The notes under the pieces: generated by a model
Told to the model about the DNA's origin: nothing
Database searches by the model: none
What the model saw: only the letters and a program-made list of their open reading frames with translations
In this document: piece by piece, positions 1-6,049 of the stretch
Layout: every line of letters starts with the position of its first letter
How positions within the stretch are numbered: the stretch's first letter is position 1
Translations under genes and position numbers: made by a program
Assembly (NCBI GenBank): GCA_944386965.1
Contig: CALXDE010000021.1
Span: forward strand, 1-8,461
From: an uncultured Oscillospiraceae bacterium
GTDB taxonomy: Bacteria > Bacillota_A > Clostridia > Oscillospirales > Oscillospiraceae
Reading direction: 5' to 3'
Length of the DNA stretch: 8,461 nt

Positions 1-1
1 G

Positions 2-676
2 GTCAACATTGTCTACCCCCGCAGCGGCGCGCTGACAGAGGAGATGGCCGGCGCCATCGAGCAGGATTTGTCAGATTTTGAAAAGGCCCTGTACTCCTTT
101 GACTACGACTCTGAGTTCTACGGGTACCAGACCTGGGTGGATGTGTCCTCCTTCGTGGACTACTTCATTATCAATGAGCTCTCCTGCAACTACGACGCGG
201 GCACCCTGTCCACCTACCTCTACAAGGACATCGGCGGAAAGTACCGGTTCTGCATCTGGGATTTCAACTCCGCCTGCGAGAACTACGCCGACCTCACCAC
301 CCAGCCCCACCACTTTGAATTGCAAAACAACGTCTGGTATTTTATGCTCATCCGGGACGAGGAGTTTGTGGAGGAGATCATCCGCCGCTACCACGAGCTG
401 CGCAGGAACTGGCTGAGCGACGCGTATCTGACGAACTATATTGACGAAACCATCGCCTACCTCGGGTCGGCCATCGACCGGAACTTTACCGTCTGGGGCT
501 ATACCTTCGAGGAGTACCGCCCGCTGAACCCCGACAGCCGGAACCCGGAGGACTTCGACGCGGCGGTGGAGCAGATGAAGGACTTTATCGCGGAGCGGGG
601 CGAGTGGATGGATGAGCATATCGACATTCTCCGGCAGTACGGACATCCCTCCAAAAACAAGAAATACAACCACTGA
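2..676 (+). CDS. CotH-family kinase-like protein, C-terminal part (5' end outside window)
   Basis: The reading frame is open from the first bases of the window, so only the last 224 residues are seen; the Met at position 44 is probably internal. The middle of the fragment carries a CotH-like core: FVDYFIINEL, then TYLYKDIGGK, then CIWDFNSA (Trp-Asp at fragment residues 86-87). In CotH kinases this WD(Y/F)D-type motif supplies a metal-binding aspartate, and the family phosphorylates spore-coat proteins in Bacillus. Here the motif reads WDFN, keeping the first Asp but not the last acidic residue. The C-terminal third (EEFVEEIIRRYHELRRNWL and onward) is a helical tail usual for the family. The stop lies 21 bases before the next gene, in the same operon. 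Clostridia carry many CotH-like paralogues beside surface-polymer genes, so a surface rather than strictly spore role is possible. The N-terminal ATP-binding part cannot be judged. Confidence 0.82.
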   Translation, partial: VNIVYPRSGALTEEMAGAIEQDLSDFEKALYSFDYDSEFYGYQTWVDVSSFVDYFIINELSCNYDAGTLSTYLYKDIGGKYRFCIWDFNSACENYADLTTQPHHFELQNNVWYFMLIRDEEFVEEIIRRYHELRRNWLSDAYLTNYIDETIAYLGSAIDRNFTVWGYTFEEYRPLNPDSRNPEDFDAAVEQMKDFIAERGEWMDEHIDILRQYGHPSKNKKYNH

Positions 677-681
677 GACTG

Positions 682-689
682 GGAGGAGG
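682..689 (+). promoter_or_regulatory. Ribosome binding site of the glycoside hydrolase gene
   Basis: GGAGGAGG lies 8 bases before the ATG at 698. It fixes that start and shows independent translation initiation despite the 21-base gap to the CotH-like gene. Confidence 0.85.
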
Positions 690-697
690 ACCCCGCG

Positions 698-2929
698 ATG
701 AAAAAATTTATTCTGGCAGCCAGCATCGTGGTCGCGCTCCTCTTTGCCGGATACTACGCCTACTACCACATGGGGTTCTATGTGGCCGTACACTCCGATG
801 ATCCCGTGACCACCTTTATGAAAACCGACGAGGACACCATCTACATGGAGCGGGACGGGGTGTATGAGCCCTTTGAGATCCGGGGCGTCAATATGGGCGT
901 TGGGCTCCCCGGGGAGTGGGCCACGGACTACGCCATTGACGAGGAAACCTACCTGCGGTGGTTCGCGCAGATCCAGGAGCTGGGGGCCAACACCATCCGG
1001 GTCTATACCATCCTCCAGGACGACTTCTATAACGCCGTTTATACCTACAACACCGCCCGGGAGGCGGCGGGAGAGGAGCCCCTGTGGCTCATCCACGGGG
1101 TGTGGGTCAACGACTACACCCAGTTCTCCCACCGGGACGCCTATGACGACGACTTCCTCCAGACCCTGCTGGAGGACAGCCAGACCCTGGTGGACATTCT
1201 CCACGGGAAGAAAAACCTCTCTCTGGGCCGGGGGCTGGGGTCGGGCAGCTACCGGAAGGACGTGTCAGACTGGGTCATCGGCTATATCCTGGGCGTGGAG
1301 TGGGAGGACGTGACGGTGGCCTACACCAACCACAAGTACCCGGAGCGCACCTCCTATCAGGGCACCTATATGGTCACCACCGCCGACGCCACCCCCTTTG
1401 AGGCCATGCTGGCCCAGGTGGGGGATCACATCATCGAGTACGAGACAAGCCGCTACCGGCAGCAGAGGCTGGTGGCCTTCTCCAACTGGCCCACCACCGA
1501 CCCGTTTCTCTATCCGGTGGAGATCACCAACTTTTTCATGAAGTGCGCCCAGGTGGATGTGGAGCACATCCAGACCACCGACGCGTTTCTCTCCGGCTAC
1601 TTTGCCTCCTACCATGTGTACCCCTATTACCCGGACTACCTGTATTATGTCCTCAACCCTATGGAGGTGTTTGAGGAGGACGACATCAGCGATATGCCCG
1701 TCTCCCAGGGCGTTCCGGTGGAGGAGGTCCTGACCGGTGACACGCAGACAGATTTTTACGACAGCAGCGGCCGGGTCAATACATACTACGCCTATCTGAA
1801 GCTGCTCAATGACTACCACACGATCCCGGTGGTCATCTCCGAGTACGGCGTGTCCACCGGCCGGGGCATGGCCCAGCGGGACATCAGCACAGGCCGCAAC
1901 CAGGGCCACATGACCGAGCAGGAACAGGGGCAGGCCCTCATCGACTGCTATGAGGACATCATGGCCGCGGGCAGCGCGGGCAGCTGCGCGTTCACCTGGC
2001 AGGATGAGTGGTTCAAGCGCACCTGGAACACCATGGCCAATGTGGACCTGGACAACACCCCCTATTGGAGCGACTACCAGACCAACGAGCAGTACTTCGG
2101 CCTTTTGACCTTCGATCCCGGTGAGGAGGAGAGCGTCTGCTATGTGGACGGGGATTCCTCCGAGTGGACGCGGGAGGACGTGGTGCTGGAGACGGACCAG
2201 GGCACTTTGTCCATGAAGTACGACGAGAAATTCCTCTACTTCTACGCCCAGGGCTTTGACCCGGAGGCGGGCCCCCTTTACATCCCCATCGACACCACCC
2301 CCAAGACGGGGAGCACCTACTGCGAGAACTACGGCCTGACCTTTGAGCGGCCCTGCGACTTTGTTATCCGCATTGATGGAACGGACAACAGCCGGGTGGT
2401 GGTGCAGAAGCGGTACGAAGTCCTGCGGGCCATGTTCATGCACGAGACGGAGGATCAGGACCCCTATCTGGACGTCCCCGCCCCGGACACCCCGGAGTTT
2501 CAGTATATCGATCTGATGCTTCAGACCGCCACACCGCTGCTGACCGGAAACTGGGAGGCCAGCGCGGAGGTCTATGAGACAGGCAAGCTCCGCTACGGCA
2601 ACGCCAACCCCGAGGCGGCGGACTTCGACTCCCTGGCCGACTATATGTTTACGGAGGACGGGGTGGAGATCCGCATCCCCTGGCAGCTGCTGAACTTCGC
2701 CAATCCCTCGGAGATGATGATCCACGACGACTACTATGAGCACTACGGTGTGGAGTACATCCACATCGACGAGATGTGGGTGGGCCTCAGCCTGGGAGAG
2801 GGGAACGAGTACCGCATTCCCATGGCCGCCCTCCCTCTGGAGGGCTGGGGCAAAACGGTGACCTATCACGAGCGGCTCAAAAAATCCTATTTCATCCTGC
2901 AAGAGTACTGGGCAGGTCTGGACGGCTGA
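698..2929 (+). CDS. Membrane-anchored clan GH-A-like glycoside hydrolase with C-terminal CBM9/DOMON-like domain
   Basis: This 743-residue protein starts with MKK and a hydrophobic stretch (about residues 4-24) with no obvious cleavage site or lipobox, so it is probably a surface-anchored enzyme. A TIM-barrel-like region follows (about 55-470). FEIRGVNMG (59-67) and ANTIRVYTI (97-105) look like early strands. WVIGYILGVEW (192-202) holds the presumed acid/base Glu201, SYHVYPYYPDYL (304-315) is the barrel His-Tyr segment, and PVVISEYG (377-384) holds the presumed nucleophile Glu382. AFTWQDEWFK (431-440) matches the last strand. The usual Asn before the acid/base Glu is Val here. From residue 480, CYVDGDSSEW, KFLYFYAQG and VEIRIPWQLL (656-665) resemble a CBM9/DOMON-like beta-sandwich. 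Barrel folding is supported by motif order only; no substrate can be assigned. By position it could trim the polymer made by the downstream synthase, as BcsZ, CcsZ or PelA do in other systems. It could also be catalytically inactive and bind glycans. Confidence 0.75.
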   Translation: MKKFILAASIVVALLFAGYYAYYHMGFYVAVHSDDPVTTFMKTDEDTIYMERDGVYEPFEIRGVNMGVGLPGEWATDYAIDEETYLRWFAQIQELGANTIRVYTILQDDFYNAVYTYNTAREAAGEEPLWLIHGVWVNDYTQFSHRDAYDDDFLQTLLEDSQTLVDILHGKKNLSLGRGLGSGSYRKDVSDWVIGYILGVEWEDVTVAYTNHKYPERTSYQGTYMVTTADATPFEAMLAQVGDHIIEYETSRYRQQRLVAFSNWPTTDPFLYPVEITNFFMKCAQVDVEHIQTTDAFLSGYFASYHVYPYYPDYLYYVLNPMEVFEEDDISDMPVSQGVPVEEVLTGDTQTDFYDSSGRVNTYYAYLKLLNDYHTIPVVISEYGVSTGRGMAQRDISTGRNQGHMTEQEQGQALIDCYEDIMAAGSAGSCAFTWQDEWFKRTWNTMANVDLDNTPYWSDYQTNEQYFGLLTFDPGEEESVCYVDGDSSEWTREDVVLETDQGTLSMKYDEKFLYFYAQGFDPEAGPLYIPIDTTPKTGSTYCENYGLTFERPCDFVIRIDGTDNSRVVVQKRYEVLRAMFMHETEDQDPYLDVPAPDTPEFQYIDLMLQTATPLLTGNWEASAEVYETGKLRYGNANPEAADFDSLADYMFTEDGVEIRIPWQLLNFANPSEMMIHDDYYEHYGVEYIHIDEMWVGLSLGEGNEYRIPMAALPLEGWGKTVTYHERLKKSYFILQEYWAGLDG

Positions 2930-2943
2930 GCGTCCGGCGGCCC

Positions 2944-2953
2944 GGAGAGGAGG
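2944..2953 (+). promoter_or_regulatory. Ribosome binding site that selects GTG 2962 as start of the HEAT gene
   Basis: GGAGAGGAGG ends 8 bases before GTG 2962. Another in-frame GTG at 2953 overlaps this site and cannot use it. The longer open frame back to 2776 lies inside the upstream gene and has no such site. Confidence 0.8.
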
Positions 2954-2961
2954 TGCGCGCC

Positions 2962-4131
2962 GTGGGCGCGGAATTCCTGCTATACGGCTACGGTCTGGTG
3001 TGCCTGAGCATGCTGGTGTTCAACCTGCTCTACGGGCTGCACCTGCGTTCAGACGATCACCGCCTGGCAAAGCGGACGCGGCGGCTGCGGCGCCAGGTGG
3101 AAAACCATCTGGAGCGGATCAGAGACGCTTCGGATGGGACGTCCCATCCGATCCAGGTCAGTCACCTGACCTGGATGCGCCGCCGCCTCTCCCACATCAA
3201 CGGCCTTCTGGCCTTTGACCAGCTGATGGAGAAGCTGGACGAACAAGACGCGGCATGCCAGTCCTATATCCGGCAGCTCCAGCCGGTGTTTCTGTACCTG
3301 GCCACGGTCTATCTGAAGCGGGAAAACACCCAGGCGGCTTACTACTGCTACTTTCTGGCCAAGCACCGGCTCCGCCGCCACATGGACACCGACCCCTTCC
3401 AGCAGGTGGTCCTCTCCTATCTGCAGAAGGACAGCCTGTACTGCAAGATCAACGCCCTCAAGGCCCTGTGCAGCTTCGGAAGCCCGTCCATTCTGATCGA
3501 CGCCCTCGTGGAGCTGGGCAACGGCCAGGAGAGCCAGATCCATGAGAAGGTGGTCACTGAGGCGCTCCTGGCCTACACCGGGGACGCGGACGCGCTGATC
3601 GAGCTCCTCTGGGCCCGGCTGGAGCGGTTCTCCCTCCCCATCCAGCGCGCGGTGCTGGATTACATACGCTTTCAGAGCGGAGATTACTGCGGCCGCATGC
3701 TGGAGATCCTGGAGGATTCCCGCCAGGACAAGGAGCTGCGTCTGGCGGCCATCCGGTATTTTGGGAAATATCCCTCTCCCCAGGCCCGGGCGCTGCTTTT
3801 GGAATTTTTGGAGGACCGGGACCCCACCCGCTGGGAGTACGCGGCCATCAGCGCCACGGCGCTGGCCAGGTATGACGGGAAAGATGTGGTGGACGCGTTG
3901 CTGCGGGCCATGAACAGCTCCAACTGGTACATCCGGAACAACGCCTCCGCCAGTCTGGAGGCCCACGGCCTCACCTATGAGGAGATGCTCCGGGTGCTCA
4001 GCGGCGACGACCGATACGCCCGGGAGATGCTCACCTACCGTCTGAAGGCCAAGCAGCTGGAGCAGGCGGCGGCGGAAAGGGCCGCGGCCGGGTACAACGA
4101 GGAGAGAGAGGAGGCGCCTGTGGGCGTATGA
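2962..4131 (+). CDS. Membrane-anchored HEAT-repeat protein
   Basis: Starting at GTG 2962 the product has 389 residues. Residues 3-28 form one membrane segment (AEFLLYGYG...NLLYGLHL). It is followed at once by a basic stretch (HRLAKRTRRLRRQ, 33-45), which by the positive-inside rule puts the rest in the cytoplasm. A linker (about 52-72) leads to a fully helical region. From about 155 to 365, helix pairs of about 30-37 residues repeat, for example KINALKALCSFGSPSILIDAL, KELRLAAIRYFGKYPSPQARAL, EYAAISATALARYDGKDVVDAL and WYIRNNASASLEAHG. These have the form of HEAT/PBS-lyase-type repeats, which bind proteins and carry no catalytic residues. The end is charged and Ala/Glu-rich (about 362-386). 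The stop overlaps the glycosyltransferase start (ATGA), so the two are likely coupled in translation and perhaps stoichiometric. A scaffold or regulator of the synthase is the best guess, similar in logic to the TPR partners of the Pel or alginate systems. Two perfect inverted repeats lie inside the gene at 3130-3176. Confidence 0.8.
   Translation: MGAEFLLYGYGLVCLSMLVFNLLYGLHLRSDDHRLAKRTRRLRRQVENHLERIRDASDGTSHPIQVSHLTWMRRRLSHINGLLAFDQLMEKLDEQDAACQSYIRQLQPVFLYLATVYLKRENTQAAYYCYFLAKHRLRRHMDTDPFQQVVLSYLQKDSLYCKINALKALCSFGSPSILIDALVELGNGQESQIHEKVVTEALLAYTGDADALIELLWARLERFSLPIQRAVLDYIRFQSGDYCGRMLEILEDSRQDKELRLAAIRYFGKYPSPQARALLLEFLEDRDPTRWEYAAISATALARYDGKDVVDALLRAMNSSNWYIRNNASASLEAHGLTYEEMLRVLSGDDRYAREMLTYRLKAKQLEQAAAERAAAGYNEEREEAPVGV
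3130..3151. repeat. 22-base perfect palindrome inside the HEAT gene
   Basis: The half-site TCGGATGGGAC is followed directly by its reverse complement with no spacer (centre between 3140 and 3141). It encodes about residues 57-64 of the HEAT protein, in the linker after the membrane anchor. It shares its last base with the next inverted repeat. Palindromic DNA of this form could be a protein-binding site or, in RNA, a hairpin with a small forced loop. No T-run follows. Confidence 0.9.
3151..3176. repeat. 11-bp perfect inverted repeat with 4-base loop inside the HEAT gene
   Basis: ATCCAGGTCAG (3151-3161) and CTGACCTGGAT (3166-3176) are exact reverse complements around the loop TCAC. This predicts a stable stem-loop in the operon mRNA. 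It directly abuts the 22-base palindrome, so together they would form two tandem hairpins over 47 bases. It encodes about residues 64-72. There is no downstream T-run, so it is not a typical intrinsic terminator. Confidence 0.9.
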
Positions 4132-5531
4132 GAGATTTTATCCAGCTGTTCCTGCTGTGTGTGGAGTGCTTCTTCATCCTGTATATGATCCTCTACTCCA
4201 GCTTTCTCTTCCTCTCGGTGGCCGTGGGTTCCTCGGACCTCTACGCCGCCAAGCGGCGCAACCGGCTGAAAAACGAGCTGTCCAACGACTACTATGTGCC
4301 CGTCTCCGTTCTGGTGCCCGCCCACAACGAGGAGGTGACCATCGAGGCCACCATCCGCTCCCTGCTGACGCTGGACTACAAGCTCTATGAGATCGTGGTG
4401 GTGGACGACGGCTCCACCGACAACACCACCCAGGTGCTGCGGGACGCCTTTCACATGTGGAAAATCGAGCGGCCCATCCAGCGCCGCATCCCCTGCCAGC
4501 CGGAGGAGGAGATCTACGAAACCCGGGCCTACAAGGTGCCCATCACCCTGGTGCGCAAGAAGAACGGCGGCAAGGCGGACGCCCTGAATATGGGCATCAA
4601 CGTCTCCAGTTACCCCTACTTTCTCTGCCTGGACGCGGACTCCGTCCTCCAATACGACTCCCTGGAGAAGATCGTGCGCCCGGTGCTGGAGGACTCCAGC
4701 GTGGTGGCGGTGGGCGGCACGGTGCGGCCCTGCAACGGGGCGGAGATCGAGAACGGGCGGGTGAAGCGCTACCGGATGCCCCGGAAGCTGCTGGCCTGTA
4801 TGCAGGTGCTGGAGTACGACCGCTCCTTCCTGGCCTCCCGCATCCTCTTCGACCGGTTCAACGGAAATATCATCATATCCGGTGCCTTCGGCCTGTTCCT
4901 CAAGAGCGTGGTCATTGCCGCCGGCGGCTACGATACCACCACCATGGGCGAGGACATGGAGCTGGCGGTAAAGCTCCATGTGTACTGCCGGGAAAACGGG
5001 CGGCGCTACCGCATCCGCTACGTAACCGACGCGGTGTGCTGGACCCAGGTGCCGGAGAAATTGGGCGATCTGTGCCGCCAGCGGCGGAGATGGCACATCG
5101 GGCTGTTCCAGAGCATGACGAAGTACAAGAATATCATGGCAAACCCCAAGTACGGGGCGGTGAGCTTCATCTCCTATTTCTACTTCCTGCTCTACGAGCT
5201 GTTTTCCCCCTATATCGAGGTCTTCGGGGTCCTCACCACCCTGCTGGCTTTCGCGGTGGACCTGATCAACGTCCCATTCATGATCCTCTTTTTCGGGATC
5301 TATGTGGTCTACACCGCCCTGCTGTCCCTGACGGCCTTTTTTGCCCGCATCCACACCATCGACCTGAAGCTCTATCCCTCGGATGTGCTCAAGGCGGTGG
5401 GACTGTGTGTGGTGGAGGTGTCCTGCCTGCGGTTCGTCATGGCCTGGATACGGATGACCGCCCTCATCGGCTATCGGAAGAAGAAGCACACCTGGGGACA
5501 TATTGAGCGTCAGAAAATTCAAATCAAATAG
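4128..5531 (+). CDS. Processive family 2 glycosyltransferase (synthase-type, cellulose synthase/PgaC-like)
   Basis: This 467-residue membrane enzyme is expected to polymerise a sugar nucleotide on the cytoplasmic face and pass the chain outward. One or two membrane segments open the protein (about 5-33). The GT-A domain starts at VSVLVPAHNEE (59-69) and carries the full processive set: VVDDGS (Asp93/Asp94, nucleotide binding), NGGKADALN (146-154), LDADS with Asp169/Asp171 (metal), GEDME (Asp276, catalytic base) and QRRRW (318-322, acceptor/product site). A hydrophobic region of two or three segments follows (about 346-406), and another stretch lies near 422-447. Residues 108-140, between the first Asp motif and NGGK, hold a roughly 30-residue charged insertion. 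There is no PilZ domain, so direct c-di-GMP binding as in BcsA is not expected. The ATG overlaps the stop of the HEAT gene (ATGA); AGAGGAGG at 4107-4114 is a rather distant ribosome binding site (13-base spacer), consistent with coupling. The sugar and linkage cannot be told from sequence. Confidence 0.95.
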   Translation: MRDFIQLFLLCVECFFILYMILYSSFLFLSVAVGSSDLYAAKRRNRLKNELSNDYYVPVSVLVPAHNEEVTIEATIRSLLTLDYKLYEIVVVDDGSTDNTTQVLRDAFHMWKIERPIQRRIPCQPEEEIYETRAYKVPITLVRKKNGGKADALNMGINVSSYPYFLCLDADSVLQYDSLEKIVRPVLEDSSVVAVGGTVRPCNGAEIENGRVKRYRMPRKLLACMQVLEYDRSFLASRILFDRFNGNIIISGAFGLFLKSVVIAAGGYDTTTMGEDMELAVKLHVYCRENGRRYRIRYVTDAVCWTQVPEKLGDLCRQRRRWHIGLFQSMTKYKNIMANPKYGAVSFISYFYFLLYELFSPYIEVFGVLTTLLAFAVDLINVPFMILFFGIYVVYTALLSLTAFFARIHTIDLKLYPSDVLKAVGLCVVEVSCLRFVMAWIRMTALIGYRKKKHTWGHIERQKIQIK

Positions 5532-5540
5532 ATCCAATCA

Positions 5541-5547
5541 AAGGAGG
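5541..5547 (+). promoter_or_regulatory. Ribosome binding site of the DivIVA-like gene
   Basis: AAGGAGG lies 10 bases before ATG 5558. It is the closest match to the consensus in this operon, in the 26-base gap after the glycosyltransferase stop, and suggests strong independent initiation. Confidence 0.85.
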
Positions 5548-5557
5548 TGCCGGCAAT

Positions 5558-6049
5558 ATGCGGCTGGAGGAATTGAAAAAGGGCTTTTGGGGCTACCAGA
5601 AAGACGCGGTGTTTCGGTATATCACGGAACAGGAGGAGACATTCAGCCGGAGCATCAAGGAGAAGGAAGCCCTGCTGGAGCGGACAGACCGGCAGGCCCA
5701 GGTCCGCATTCAGGAGCTGGAGCAGGAGAACCGGTCGCTCAAGGAGGAAGTGGAGCGCCTGCGGGAGCAGCAGGACCACATCTCCCAGGCGATTTTGGAC
5801 GCCCGGGCCAGCGCGGAGGCGCTGAAGGCGGAGAGCCGCGCCCAGGAGGAGGCTGCCCGGGACACGGTCCGGCACGCCCTGGAGCTGGATCTGGCGGAGC
5901 TGGCCGGCTACCGGGAGAAGGTGGCGGAGCTGCGGAAGGCGATCCAGACCGCTCTGGGGAGCATGGAAGAACAGGCGGAAGAAATCGAACAGCAGGCGGA
6001 GGAACTGTTTGAGGCGGCGCCCACAGGGAATCTGACACTGTTCCAGTGA
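5558..6049 (+). CDS. Short DivIVA-like coiled-coil protein
   Basis: The 163-residue product opens with LEELKKGFWGYQKDAVFRYI (3-22). This resembles the N-terminal DivIVA/GpsB signature, where a Gly-Tyr segment followed by a short helix contacts curved or septal membrane. From about residue 22 to 150 it is almost wholly charged heptad-like helix rich in Glu, Gln, Arg and Lys (for example QELEQENRSLKEEVERLREQQ), so a long coiled coil is expected. A short non-helical tail (PTGNLTLFQ) ends it. No membrane segment or signal peptide is seen, so it is cytoplasmic or peripheral. DivIVA-family proteins recruit cell-envelope machinery to poles and septa in Firmicutes. Placed between the synthase and the c-di-GMP protein, it may localise the complex. 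Its stop overlaps the GTG of the next gene (GTGA). The family call rests on the short N-terminal motif; a generic coiled-coil protein is the alternative. Confidence 0.62.
   Translation: MRLEELKKGFWGYQKDAVFRYITEQEETFSRSIKEKEALLERTDRQAQVRIQELEQENRSLKEEVERLREQQDHISQAILDARASAEALKAESRAQEEAARDTVRHALELDLAELAGYREKVAELRKAIQTALGSMEEQAEEIEQQAEELFEAAPTGNLTLFQ

Noticed and set aside
2776..2961. N-terminal extension of the HEAT gene to ATG 2776
   Set aside because: It overlaps the coding end of the hydrolase gene in another frame, has no ribosome binding site, and would bury the membrane anchor. GTG 2962 has an ideal site.
3130..3176. Tandem hairpins as an intrinsic terminator within the operon
   Set aside because: No T-run follows either stem (next bases GCGCCGCCGCC), and the HEAT and GT2 frames continue normally downstream.
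71..5537. Long minus-strand open frames at 71-1204, 1265-2902, 3049-3966 and 4035-5537
   Set aside because: Each mirrors a plus-strand gene with clear motifs. Their translations are low-complexity (Val, Gly, His and Leu-rich), and no ribosome binding site was seen.
5503..6012. Plus-strand open frame overlapping the GT2 end and the DivIVA-like gene
   Set aside because: The Gly/Pro/Ala-rich translation is an out-of-frame shadow; the coiled-coil frame starting at 5558 has the ribosome binding site and a sensible protein.
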